From the NCBI GenBank assembly GCA_903873975.1, contig CAIQQN010000268.1:1-38006 (forward strand): a stretch of DNA of 38,006 bases, written 5' to 3'. Position numbers and translations under genes: made by a program. Below, in pieces: positions 8,429 to 15,868 of the stretch (positions within the stretch are counted from its first letter, which is position 1; every line of letters starts with the position of its first letter). The notes below the pieces were generated by a model. That model was given only the letters and a program-made list of their open reading frames with translations, had not been told where the DNA came from and did not search any database. The DNA is from an uncultured Anaerolineales bacterium. GTDB taxonomy: Bacteria > Chloroflexota > Anaerolineae > Anaerolineales > Villigracilaceae.

Positions 8429-9805
8429 TCAAGGATAGCGCTTGCGCCTTTGAGATTTAATGACATTTTCCAGATTGACCAGCAATGCACCTTCCTGCTC
8501 GGGCAGGACGGTGCGCGGGTCGAGCAGGATGCGGTCATTTTCGGTGCGGGCAATGACCGGTGGCTGTTCCTGGCGCAGTTTTTCCAGGAACTTGTCGGAA
8601 CTTTCGACGGTCAATGCCAGGACCCAGGTCGGCAGGGACTCGCCGGGCAGGCTCCCACCGCCGACAGTGGATTCGCTTGCCAGTACCTCGCCCTGCCCAA
8701 GTTTGGCAGCCCAGTGTTCGGCACGAACCTTCACCTGCTTTGGCACCGCTGAAATCATGCGCCAGATGGGGATCTCCCGCTCGGCCTCGTCTTTGAGATA
8801 GTGTAGCAGGGTAGCCGTCAGTGCGGCCAGGCAGAGTTTATCAGCACGCACGGCCCGCGCCAGCGGGTGCTTCTTAATCCTTGCCAGCAGGTCGGCCTTG
8901 CCGATCAGGATGCCTGCCTGCGGGCCGCCGAGCAGCTTGTCTCCGGAGAAACAGACTATATCTGCACCGGCTGCGAGCGATTCTTGAACTGTCGGCTCAT
9001 GAGCCAGCCCGTAGCGTTCGGTTGCCAGAAGCGTACCGGACCCGAGATCGTCTGCAAATAAAACTCCGAATTGGTGGGCGAGGTCCGCGATTTCCTTTCG
9101 CTCAGGCTCTTCAGTAAAGCCGATCATTTTAAAATTCGAGTGGTGAGCATGCATTACCAGCGCGGTAGGTTCTCCCAGGGCTTCTTCGTAATCTGAAAGG
9201 TGAACGCGGTTGGTGGTGCCGACTTCGACCAGTTTCGCTCCCGACTGCCTCATCACATTAGGGATGCGAAACCCACCGCCGATTTCGACCAATTGCGAAC
9301 GCGAAACGATTACGCGTTTCCTATTTGCAAGGGCAGATAAGACCAGCAAAACGGCTGCAGCATTATTATTGACCACCACCGCAGCTTCCGCGCCGGTCAG
9401 CCGCTGGAGGAGTGTCTCGGCGTGGATCAGACGGTTGCCGCGCTTGCCAGTTTCCAGATTGAATTCAAGATTCGAGTAGCCGCGCGAGACGGCCTCCATG
9501 GATAAGATGGCAGCAGTTGAAAGCGGAGCGCGGCCCAGGTTCGTGTGCAGGATGACACCGCTGGCGTTGATAACGGGTAGCAGCGTTGGGGCTGTCCATA
9601 TGTGCAACATGGAAGCCGCTTGCGTAAGGAGGATTTCCCGGTCAGGAAGGGTGGCCTCGCCGCTCTTCGAAACACGCTTTCGCACCTCGTCCAAGGTGCT
9701 GCGGATGGCCTGTAACGTTAACGGGCGGCCATAACTCGCGATGAGTTCAGCTGCCAATTGGGTTTGGAGTAGTTGTTCAACCGAGGGAAGTCCGCGCAGG
9801 TTCAT
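8429..9805 (-). CDS. selA: L-seryl-tRNA(Sec) selenium transferase SelA
   Basis: The product converts seryl-tRNA(Sec) to selenocysteyl-tRNA(Sec) using selenophosphate and pyridoxal phosphate. The 458-residue length and the motifs are typical: an N-terminal helical tRNA-binding part (RGLPSVEQLL), INASGVILHTNLGRAPL, GAEAAVVVNNNAAAVLL, the GGGFRIP loop and FSGDKLLGGPQAG with the PLP lysine at K290. Its presence implies that the organism makes selenoproteins, but selB, selD and tRNA-Sec are not in the window and I found no recognisable gene here interrupted by an in-frame TGA. The start overlaps the stop of the membrane-protein gene by ATGA (9802-9805), so its translation is probably coupled. Confidence 0.95.
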   Translation of the reverse strand: MNLRGLPSVEQLLQTQLAAELIASYGRPLTLQAIRSTLDEVRKRVSKSGEATLPDREILLTQAASMLHIWTAPTLLPVINASGVILHTNLGRAPLSTAAILSMEAVSRGYSNLEFNLETGKRGNRLIHAETLLQRLTGAEAAVVVNNNAAAVLLVLSALANRKRVIVSRSQLVEIGGGFRIPNVMRQSGAKLVEVGTTNRVHLSDYEEALGEPTALVMHAHHSNFKMIGFTEEPERKEIADLAHQFGVLFADDLGSGTLLATERYGLAHEPTVQESLAAGADIVCFSGDKLLGGPQAGILIGKADLLARIKKHPLARAVRADKLCLAALTATLLHYLKDEAEREIPIWRMISAVPKQVKVRAEHWAAKLGQGEVLASESTVGGGSLPGESLPTWVLALTVESSDKFLEKLRQEQPPVIARTENDRILLDPRTVLPEQEGALLVNLENVIKSQRRKRYP

Positions 9806-10269
9806 TCTTTCGATTGGTTACTTTCTACCGGAGGTTGTTCTACGGGAGGATGTTCACTGCCGGATGGCGAACGAGGCGTGGGCTGCCAGCGGGCATTTTC
9901 TCTCATGCGGACGAGGTATTCGATGGCAACCAGGCCAGCCGCCAGACCGAGACCAGTCCACAATGTAACCAGGCGCTCCTGCTGGAGCCAGGTCAGCAAG
10001 GCCCCGTAAACACCGACCCAGATGGCCTGCCGTACAATGACAGCGGGCCCGACGGGCGGCTCAGATGGAAAACGCAGGTTCAGGAACCAGGTTACGGGCA
10101 GAGCCAGGCTGGTGAGGCCAAGGGAACCGCCGAAAAAGAGTAACCAGCGTGCCCAAACGGTGGGAGTGAGCATTAAGACAGCCAACGCCGCGCCACCCCA
10201 ACCGATGATAAAGAGGCTGATGGTCGAGGCGATATAGGGACGGAAGGAAGAATTGGGACGAGGCTCCAT
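9802..10269 (-). CDS. Small four-helix membrane protein, unknown function
   Basis: I do not recognise a family. The 155-residue protein has four hydrophobic segments (about 12-34, 40-64, 80-98 and 102-122) and a charged, proline-rich cytoplasmic-looking tail (125-155) with repeated PPVE elements. It is the first gene of the run that includes selA and the squalene-synthase-like gene, and its stop overlaps the selA start by ATGA. A TATAAT hexamer (10282-10277 on the minus strand) lies seven bases before the ATG with no Shine-Dalgarno sequence, so the transcript is probably leaderless. Whether it serves selenium metabolism, isoprenoid chemistry or neither cannot be told. Confidence 0.75.
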   Translation of the reverse strand: MEPRPNSSFRPYIASTISLFIIGWGGAALAVLMLTPTVWARWLLFFGGSLGLTSLALPVTWFLNLRFPSEPPVGPAVIVRQAIWVGVYGALLTWLQQERLVTLWTGLGLAAGLVAIEYLVRMRENARWQPTPRSPSGSEHPPVEQPPVESNQSKE

Positions 10270-10276
10270 TGCCTGA

Positions 10277-10282
10277 ATTATA
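10277..10282 (-). promoter_or_regulatory. -10 element of the 10269 operon, leaderless geometry
   Basis: TATAAT on the minus strand lies seven bases before the ATG at 10269. No good -35 is seen at 16-18 bases. The spacing equals that of tsaD and rarA. Confidence 0.5.
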
Positions 10283-10300
10283 CCCCAGCGGACTTTTAAC

Positions 10301-10411
10301 TTACTTATCTTTCCCGTGTTTGTTAAGATGGACGCCGGTCATGTTGCCGATCAGGATTCCGTTTTTTTGGTAGTCGTTTTCTCCGTGGCGGATGAGGAGC
10401 AGCATGGTCAT
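10301..10411 (-). pseudogene. Truncated histidine phosphatase (phosphoglycerate mutase family) remnant
   Basis: Read on the minus strand from the ATG at 10411, 36 codons encode MTMLLLIRHGENDYQKNGIL, then IGNMTGVHLNKHGKDK and a TAA stop. This is the N-terminal beta strand and RHGE catalytic motif of histidine phosphatases, followed by the usual GVHLN..G stretch. A full protein needs about 200 residues; the remainder is missing and the next gene begins 31 bases further on. No other frame continues the homology. I infer a decayed or deletion-truncated gene. Translation of the short peptide is possible but it could not form a phosphatase fold. Confidence 0.7.
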
Positions 10412-10456
10412 AGGCTGAAATTGTTCTCAATCATCCAGGATTTGTCAATCAGATAC

Positions 10457-10504
10457 TTGACTTTTGGCTAAAGATGCTGTAATATATCATGTATTGATAT
10501 ATCA
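10457..10504 (+). promoter_or_regulatory. Promoter and palindromic operator of the padR operon
   Basis: TTGACT (10457-10462) and TAATAT (10480-10485) are 17 bases apart, a good sigma-70 promoter. Just downstream lies the perfect palindrome TGATATATCA (10495-10504), and a partial copy, AATATATCAT (10481-10490), overlaps the -10. The placement suits autorepression by the PadR protein encoded next; that is an inference, since PadR sites differ between subfamilies. Confidence 0.65.
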
Positions 10505-10529
10505 TTAGATGATGTATTGGAGACCCGGA

Positions 10530-10883
10530 ATGGATACTACGAATTCTAGCGATATTCCCCCTGTATCGGAGACAACGTTCTATATCCTCGTCAGTCTTGC
10601 ACATGGCCCCCTGCATGGTTATGCCATTGCCAAGGAAGTAAAGGCCTTGAGTAAGAACCGCGTCATTCTGAGTGTCAGCACGCTGTATACCACCCTCAAA
10701 CGCTTGCTGGAGGATGGCTGGATCGAGCGGGTGGGTGAGGATCTCGAACCGGACGACGCCGGTCGTCCGCGCAAGGTCTACACCCTGACAGAGCGCGGCG
10801 AGTTCATCATCGGAGCGGAAAAGAAACGGCTGCGGACCTTGCTGGCGCTTGTCCAGACCCGGACGGTGGGGGAGGAAAAATGA
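10530..10883 (+). CDS. PadR-family transcriptional regulator
   Basis: The 117-residue protein is a PadR-type winged-helix repressor: FYILVSLAHGPLHGYAIAKEV forms the first helices, SVSTLYTTLKRLLEDGWIER the recognition helix and wing entry, and DDAGRPRKVYTLTERG the wing, followed by a short dimerisation helix. The frame is open from an ATG at 10509, but GGAG at 10519-10522 lies seven bases before the ATG at 10530 (MDTTNSS), so I use the latter. The stop overlaps the next start (ATGA, 10880-10883). PadR regulators are often paired with a membrane protein gene that they repress together with themselves; the promoter palindrome fits this. The ligand is unknown. Confidence 0.9.
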   Translation: MDTTNSSDIPPVSETTFYILVSLAHGPLHGYAIAKEVKALSKNRVILSVSTLYTTLKRLLEDGWIERVGEDLEPDDAGRPRKVYTLTERGEFIIGAEKKRLRTLLALVQTRTVGEEK

Positions 10884-11779
10884 TGGCCTTGATCCAGGGC
10901 GTTTCGAAGATTTATAGCATGTTGCTGCGTCTTTTTCCGCGGGATTTCCAGAACGAGTTTAAGGAGGAAATGGAAGATGTATTCACTGTCAGCCTCGAAG
11001 AGGCGTCGAAGACCGGCGCAGCTTTGGTCATACGTGCGTGTTTTTTCGAACTGTTTGACCTGCCAGTCAACCTGGTTGTTGAACACCTGTCTAACTTGCG
11101 AAAGGGGAATGTCATGAAAACCATATCATTTGAAGTCGGCCAGTCCAGAGTTGTGTTGATGGCGGCATTGGGCATGATGGTGGGCTGGGTATTGATTAAC
11201 CTGGAAGGTCAATATATGCAGATAATAGACCGCCTCCTTCAACCCTGGGAAATATTGCTGCTGTATTTGATAGTCTATTCCCTACCTGTCGTTTTATGCG
11301 GCCTGATGCTGGGAATTGCGGCGGGTGTCGGGCGCCGTGCTTTCCTGCGGATCGGGCTGTGGACGGCGGCGGGGGGCATGCTTGGCTACTTGGTTACACT
11401 GCCCGTCCGAATGGCCAACTCTGCAATTCTCCGCAGATTTGAAGCCTTGCCGAGGGAATACAACATTATCTTTATGATCTGCCTGGTATTGGTCATGTGC
11501 ATCTATGGCTTGTTCTATGGTGCCGGATTGGGCTGGGCTTTTGGCAGCTGGAAAGCTTGCAAAAAATTTGCTTTGATTGGTCTGGTTGCCAATGCAATTG
11601 GCATCTTAGTGGGATATTTCATTACCTCGGGCCTGAGCAGCAGGGTGTACCTGGGCTTTGAACCATCGTACATAACTTGGAGTATCATGGGGGCATTCGC
11701 TGGGGGGATTCTGGGCTGGTTTTTCGGAAATGAAAGACAGCCCGCAGCCAACCCGGTTATGCAGGCCGACAATGCCTGA
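10880..11779 (+). CDS. PadR-associated polytopic membrane protein
   Basis: The 299-residue protein has a soluble, amphipathic N-terminal part (about 1-90, with LLRLFPRDFQNEFKEEMEDVF) typical of the prefix found on membrane proteins encoded beside PadR regulators, followed by about six hydrophobic segments. No catalytic motif is visible and I cannot name a transported substrate. The start overlaps the padR stop by four bases, so both are co-transcribed and probably translationally coupled. A strong hairpin terminator follows at 11805-11837. An internal ATG at 11114 (MKTISFEV) could give a shorter form that lacks the prefix. Confidence 0.75.
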   Translation: MMALIQGVSKIYSMLLRLFPRDFQNEFKEEMEDVFTVSLEEASKTGAALVIRACFFELFDLPVNLVVEHLSNLRKGNVMKTISFEVGQSRVVLMAALGMMVGWVLINLEGQYMQIIDRLLQPWEILLLYLIVYSLPVVLCGLMLGIAAGVGRRAFLRIGLWTAAGGMLGYLVTLPVRMANSAILRRFEALPREYNIIFMICLVLVMCIYGLFYGAGLGWAFGSWKACKKFALIGLVANAIGILVGYFITSGLSSRVYLGFEPSYITWSIMGAFAGGILGWFFGNERQPAANPVMQADNA

Positions 11780-11804
11780 TGGAAAGAAGGCTTTGTATGG
11801 GACA

Positions 11805-11837
11805 AAAAATCGGTGAGCAGTAAGCTCACCGATTTTT
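11805..11837. terminator. Bidirectional terminator between the PadR operon and rarA
   Basis: A perfect 14-base stem: AAAAATCGGTGAGC (11805-11818) pairs with GCTCACCGATTTTT (11824-11837) around the loop AGTAA. The A/T ends provide a U run on either strand. It separates the convergent stops at 11779 and 11838. Confidence 0.92.
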
Positions 11838-13244
11838 CTATTTTATCTTGCGCTTCATCTCGTCGATCTGTTCCTGGGTCAGGTCGGGGATTTCTTCGAG
11901 GCGGGTGATGCCAAGCGCCTTGCGCTGGGCCTCGCGCCAGCGGGCCAGCCGCTCCGCGACGGCGGTTTCGTTGCCTTCGCCGGAGGGCTTGTAAAAATAG
12001 GTGCCGAGCAGTTCTTTGGGCAGGTATTGCTGGGGAGTGAAGTGGTCTTCGGACATGTGAGGATAGACATATCCCTTGCCATGCCCCAGTGCGACCGCGT
12101 CCCGGTTGTTGTCTTTCAGATGAACAGGCACGTCACCCACACCTTCCTGCTCGATGCGCTCGAAGGCTTTGAAATAAGAGGTGGCTGTGTTGGACTTGGG
12201 AGCAGTCGCCAGATAAAGCGTCGCTTCAACGATGGGATAAACACCCTCAGGCAGGCCGATAAAAGTAAAGGCTTGCATGGCGGAGGCGGCGACGACCAAT
12301 CCCATCGGATCGGCCAGGCCAATGTCTTCTCCTGCCAGGATAATGAGGCGGCGGAGGATGAAGCGCGGGTCTTCCCCGGCGTAAAGCATTTTTGCCAGCC
12401 AGTACAGGGCTGCGTCCGGGTCAGAGCCGCGGACGGATTTGATGAAGGCGGAAATGGTATCGTAGTGCGCATCGCCGTCTTTATCATAAAGCACAGCGCG
12501 GCGCTGGATGGATTCCTGGGCAACGTCCAGGGTGATAAGGATGACGCTGTCAGTATTTGGGGGGGTGGATTCAACTGCCAATTCGAGGGCGTTTAACGCA
12601 TTACGCGCATCGCCTCCGGAAACGTCAATTAAATGGGTGCGGGCTTCTGGGTCCAGGACGACGCGGCGGTTGCCATAACCGCGCTCCGTGTCGGTGAGAG
12701 CCTTGTCCAGGATTTTACCGGTCTGTTCGCCGGTCAACGGAAGCAGTTGGAAGACGCGGCTGCGGGAGACCAGCGCGCCAATGACTTCAAAATAGGGGTT
12801 TTCGGTGGTGGCGCCGATGAGCAGGATGGTGCCGTTCTCAACGTGTGGCAGGAGGGCATCCTGCTGGGCTTTATTCCAGCGATGGACTTCGTCTACAAAG
12901 AGAGTGGTCTTCTTCTGATGCAGGCGCCGGCGTTCCTGGGCAGCGTCTATTACTTCCTTGAGTTCTGCCTTACCAGCCAGCACAGCGGAGAGTGTTTCGA
13001 AATGAGACTCGGTGCGATTGGCGATAACCTGGGCTAGGGTGGTTTTGCCGGTGCCGGGCGGCCCCCACAGGATGATGGACGAGAAAAGCCGGTCCGCTTC
13101 GATGGCACGCCGCAGAAGTTTGCCCGGGCCGACGATATGTTCCTGACCGACGTACTCGTCAAGGGTGCGCGGGCGCATGCGGGCGGCCAGCGGGGCTTCA
13201 TTCTTCATGCGTTGCTGCATGGCGTGGTCTAACAGGTCGGTCAT
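11838..13244 (-). CDS. rarA: Replication-associated recombination protein A (AAA+ ATPase RarA/MgsA)
   Basis: The 468-residue protein is a clamp-loader-like AAA+ ATPase that acts at stalled replication forks. It has the RarA opening ([19 protein letters not shown]), Walker A GPPGTGKT (61-68), Walker [23 protein letters not shown] region with DEVH near 118-121, sensor 1 GATTENP, and the C-terminal oligomerisation part with the [12 protein letters not shown] type signature. The frame is open upstream to 13394 but homology begins at [13 protein letters not shown], so I start at 13244. No Shine-Dalgarno sequence is seen; a TATAAT lies seven bases before the ATG, pointing to a leaderless transcript. 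Confidence 0.94.
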   Translation of the reverse strand: MTDLLDHAMQQRMKNEAPLAARMRPRTLDEYVGQEHIVGPGKLLRRAIEADRLFSSIILWGPPGTGKTTLAQVIANRTESHFETLSAVLAGKAELKEVIDAAQERRRLHQKKTTLFVDEVHRWNKAQQDALLPHVENGTILLIGATTENPYFEVIGALVSRSRVFQLLPLTGEQTGKILDKALTDTERGYGNRRVVLDPEARTHLIDVSGGDARNALNALELAVESTPPNTDSVILITLDVAQESIQRRAVLYDKDGDAHYDTISAFIKSVRGSDPDAALYWLAKMLYAGEDPRFILRRLIILAGEDIGLADPMGLVVAASAMQAFTFIGLPEGVYPIVEATLYLATAPKSNTATSYFKAFERIEQEGVGDVPVHLKDNNRDAVALGHGKGYVYPHMSEDHFTPQQYLPKELLGTYFYKPSGEGNETAVAERLARWREAQRKALGITRLEEIPDLTQEQIDEMKRKIK

Positions 13245-13251
13245 GGAGATG

Positions 13252-13280
13252 ATTATAAACCAAACAGCCCCGTATCTCAG
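13252..13280 (-). promoter_or_regulatory. Promoter of rarA, leaderless geometry
   Basis: On the minus strand CTGAGA (13280-13275, four of six matches to TTGACA) and TATAAT (13257-13252) are 17 bases apart; the ATG follows after seven bases. The -35 lies inside the hairpin that terminates the upstream DUF362 gene. Confidence 0.6.
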
Positions 13281-13288
13281 ATACGGGG
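13268..13288 (-). terminator. Hairpin terminator of the DUF362 gene
   Basis: CCCCGTATCT (13268-13277) is the reverse complement of AGATACGGGG (13279-13288), giving at least an eight-base stem with loop CTCAG. It begins 15 bases after the DUF362 stop in the minus reading and is followed by the T-rich CTGTTTGGTTT. Confidence 0.65.
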
Positions 13289-13302
13289 TTGTCCTTGCGA
13301 TT

Positions 13303-14466
13303 TTACTTTGACGGTATATAAACGGGGGCTGCGCGCTCGACCTTTTCAAGTGGGAGGACATCCACAAGTTCGTAATCGCGGCTGCCAAGTCCAAGTTTTT
13401 CTGCGTATTCGGTGACCAGATATGGATTCTTGAGCGGACCGTGTATCTGCTGGAAGGGGTGGCCTGTTCGGGTGTGGACTTCCATCACCAGCGGCAGGTT
13501 CTCCTCGATGAGCTTCAAATCGGCTGTAGCATCCAGAACGGCGCGTTCGATGGCAATGATATCGTCGGACCCGAAGATGCCCACATCGGGCAGGATAGGC
13601 ATGGAGGTGAAACCAAAGCAGTCGCAGACCGGTGTCATTTGGGTGGCCAGGGAGAGATGGGTGACCTTCTTTGGATCGAAAGTGGAAAGCGTTATGCTGG
13701 TCGAAATGGCGCATGCTTCCTGGAATGTGTTGAAGTTGGCTGCGTCGATCTTCAGGCTTCCAGGCGGAGCCACCTTGAGACAGCGTCCACACTGGTTGCA
13801 TTGTTCCATATGCAGGTGCATGTGGTCGGGGTGTTCCTTGTCCACCACGATGGCTTCAAACGGGCAGGATGCAGCAATCTTGTTCATTATCTCCGGGTCG
13901 GAGCATTTATCGGGGAACCAATACTGATCGAAGTGCGTGGCCCGATGCATGTCGCCGCGGGTTTCACCAGCCATGCAGCCCAGCGCCAGATTCTTGAAGG
14001 CCGCGCCAAACCCGCAGGATGGATGCCCCTTGACGTGGGAAAAATTAATGAGAAATGTGGCGTCATGGATCATCCCGGCCAGTTTCCATTTTTGGATGCT
14101 TTTGAAAGGCTTTTCATACTCATAAAAGTATTTTTCATCCAGGCCAGCGGCGGGGTAGATCGGGCAGCCAATGGTCTCCTGGGTATAGCCGCGTGTCTCG
14201 GCACCGGTTACGTCCCAGTTCACATCGGCGATGAAGGGTTTGCCGCCGCCGTCCTTGACAGCCTGAACGACGCGCCGCACGAAGACCGGGTGGATGGTCG
14301 AATAGCCGATGTTGTTGCCGGTGTGCATTTTGATGACCACCATCTCGTCTTTCACGCGCTCGCGAATCTGAAGTTTTTCGAGGATCAATTCGAGCTTTGC
14401 CGGTAAGGTCTCCTTTGCTTCCAGGTGGGATTGGCGGGCAGTACCGAAGTAAACTTTGCTGGGCAT
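13303..14466 (-). CDS. DUF362 family iron-sulfur protein
   Basis: The 387-residue protein belongs to the DUF362 group: an N-terminal DUF362 fold with VVIKMHTGNNIGYSTIHP and FLINFSHVKGHPSCGFGAAFKNLALGC, then a short ferredoxin-like insert with CNQCGRCLKVAP and a further CDCFG pair, and a C-terminal IFGSDDIIAIERAVLDAT segment. Members are cytoplasmic Fe-S proteins of unknown function, often annotated as 4Fe-4S binding proteins. The usual second CxxC cluster is not complete here, so a single cluster is more likely than two. AAAGGA precedes the ATG at 14466, which is why I prefer it to the upstream in-frame ATG at 14493. It is monocistronic, bounded by a terminator and the rarA promoter. Confidence 0.85.
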   Translation of the reverse strand: MPSKVYFGTARQSHLEAKETLPAKLELILEKLQIRERVKDEMVVIKMHTGNNIGYSTIHPVFVRRVVQAVKDGGGKPFIADVNWDVTGAETRGYTQETIGCPIYPAAGLDEKYFYEYEKPFKSIQKWKLAGMIHDATFLINFSHVKGHPSCGFGAAFKNLALGCMAGETRGDMHRATHFDQYWFPDKCSDPEIMNKIAASCPFEAIVVDKEHPDHMHLHMEQCNQCGRCLKVAPPGSLKIDAANFNTFQEACAISTSITLSTFDPKKVTHLSLATQMTPVCDCFGFTSMPILPDVGIFGSDDIIAIERAVLDATADLKLIEENLPLVMEVHTRTGHPFQQIHGPLKNPYLVTEYAEKLGLGSRDYELVDVLPLEKVERAAPVYIPSK

Positions 14467-14612
14467 GCTGGTTTCCTTTCGCAATTTTTTCAAAAATTAT
14501 TATGGAATTATATCAAGATAAACTATTTATAAACAATATATTCTGGCATGGCATGTGTGGGAGTGTGCGATTTTCGGTATTTTTGAGTAAAGCAACCAAT
14601 GATATTAATTCA

Positions 14613-14632
14613 GGGCTGCCCTCCGGCAGCCC
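14613..14632 (-). terminator. Hairpin downstream of the HAD gene
   Basis: GGGCTGCC (14613-14620) pairs with GGCAGCCC (14625-14632) around CTCC. With one bulge the flanking ATTC/GAAT extends the stem. It lies 61 bases after the HAD stop in the minus reading; the following bases are AT-rich without a U run, so termination strength is uncertain. The rest of the 226-base spacer (14467-14692) shows no gene. Confidence 0.5.
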
Positions 14633-14692
14633 GAATATTCTTGTGCATGCTTCCAGCCCTTTGGCTTTTCCTCGATCTCAGTGAAACGTGCC

Positions 14693-15454
14693 TCAGTCAA
14701 ACCCTTTGAGGCGGTCGTTTTCGACTTCGACAAGCAGGTCTGGGATTTGGTCGAGGGCTGTGATGACCGCCTGCGGCTGGATCATCAGTTCCCCTTCTTC
14801 CGGGACATGGATCCGGCGCGTGATCCAGATGCTATAGATGCCTGACTGGTTGGCGCCCAGCACGTCCGCATCCAGCATATCGCCAACCATCGCCGCCGCT
14901 TCGGGCTGAACCCGGAAACAATCCAGCGCGGCCTGGAAGATGCGCGCGTCTGGTTTGCGGATTCCCAACGCCGCGGAGGTGATGATGGTCTCGAAGAACG
15001 GACGCAGCCCCCAGCGATCAACAATTCCTTGAACATTCTTGTCATCCGAGGTGTTGGAGATTAAACCCATGCGGTAGCTGCGGGATTTGAGTGTTTCGAG
15101 GGTTGAAATGGCATCTTCTTCAAGATACCAATTCTTCTGGGTCACGGCATACATTGACTCCAGTGCATCACGCAGGATTGGCTCTGGGACGCTCCTGAAA
15201 CCTTTCCGGGACAACATGTCGCGTAGAACGGTGAAAGTTGTTTGCTCGAGGTTGTCTTCAACAGATTTGTCATAATAGGAGCGGATGAAACCGCCGAACT
15301 CGGTGTAGAAGGAGGCCGGGTCGATATCGACACCGGCGCGGTATAGCATTTCAACCAGCGCCTGATCCGCCTGCTCATAAAAGAGCGGCCAGGGGTCTTT
15401 TGAATAAACAAGGGTGGAGCCCAGGTCGAAGAAGACGACTTGAATCTTGGACAT
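14693..15454 (-). CDS. HAD-superfamily hydrolase
   Basis: The 253-residue protein has the four haloacid dehalogenase motifs: I, VVFFDLGSTL with nucleophile D10; II, LISNTS; III, IRKPDARIF; IV, VGDMLDADVLGA. A helical cap domain lies between motifs I and II (about 20-110), so it is a C1-cap member. The second Asp of the common DxDxT motif is Gly (DLGST), a variant found in many HAD proteins and one that weakens a straightforward phosphatase assignment. Substrate is unknown. The ATG lies nine bases after a TATAAT hexamer, so the leader is at most a few bases; no Shine-Dalgarno sequence is apparent. Confidence 0.88.
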   Translation of the reverse strand: MSKIQVVFFDLGSTLVYSKDPWPLFYEQADQALVEMLYRAGVDIDPASFYTEFGGFIRSYYDKSVEDNLEQTTFTVLRDMLSRKGFRSVPEPILRDALESMYAVTQKNWYLEEDAISTLETLKSRSYRMGLISNTSDDKNVQGIVDRWGLRPFFETIITSAALGIRKPDARIFQAALDCFRVQPEAAAMVGDMLDADVLGANQSGIYSIWITRRIHVPEEGELMIQPQAVITALDQIPDLLVEVENDRLKGFD

Positions 15455-15463
15455 ATAGCCGGA

Positions 15464-15469
15464 ATTATA
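15464..15469 (-). promoter_or_regulatory. -10 element of the HAD gene, near-leaderless
   Basis: TATAAT on the minus strand sits nine bases before the ATG at 15454. No convincing -35 is visible. Confidence 0.4.
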
Positions 15470-15535
15470 GTCTGCAAAGAAGAAATTAGAATGGTTCTTT
15501 TATCCCCTGTTTGGGCTATTTACCGAGGCTGTACG

Positions 15536-15739
15536 TCAGTCGTTTGCTTTTGGGATCATTAACCAAAAAAGCAGGTAGACGAGTAAGCCGGGGACACCGC
15601 CGGGTATTAGGGCTATAAGAAAAGCCAGCCGGAACCAGAATGCACTGACACCGAAGAATTCCGCCAAGCCGCCGCAGACGCCCGCCACGAGACGGTTATG
15701 CTGGGACCTGCGGAGGGGGTTGTGAGTAGTAGAAGTCAT
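15536..15739 (-). CDS. PspC domain membrane protein
   Basis: A 67-residue PspC-domain protein: PLRRSQHNRLVAGVCGGLAE is the family signature, followed by FFGVSAFWFRLAFLIALIPG and a second hydrophobic segment GLLVYLLFWLMIP. PspC proteins sit in the cytoplasmic membrane and relate to envelope stress; short stand-alone forms like this are frequent and their role is not established. The frame is open upstream to 15817, but GGAGAGC lies nine bases before the ATG at 15739 and homology starts there. No pspA or pspB is adjacent. It lies between the HAD gene and the CoA-transferase operon on the same strand but with its own spacer. Confidence 0.88.
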   Translation of the reverse strand: MTSTTHNPLRRSQHNRLVAGVCGGLAEFFGVSAFWFRLAFLIALIPGGVPGLLVYLLFWLMIPKAND

Positions 15740-15817
15740 AGGGTGCTCTCCAAACGAGATGATTACCTCTACATACGACGAAAGGTAAGAATGGTTGTAG
15801 AAGTAACCTGGAAACAT

Positions 15818-15851
15818 AAAAAAAGAGCGAGTACTATTTTCTCACTCTTTT
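15818..15851 (-). terminator. Terminator of the CoA-transferase operon
   Basis: AAAAGAG.GAG (15821-15831) pairs with CTC.CTCTTTT (15841-15851) with one mismatch, and in the minus reading seven T follow. It begins 18 bases after the stop at 15869. Confidence 0.8.
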
Positions 15852-15868
15852 CTGGCAGTCCCCTTTTC

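Noticed and set aside
8429-9805. Selenoprotein gene next to selA
   Set aside because: None of the genes in the window stops at a TGA with family homology continuing after it.
13441-14406. A 321-codon open frame on the plus strand
   Set aside because: It is antisense to the well-supported DUF362 gene, shows no recognisable motif, and lacks a ribosome site.
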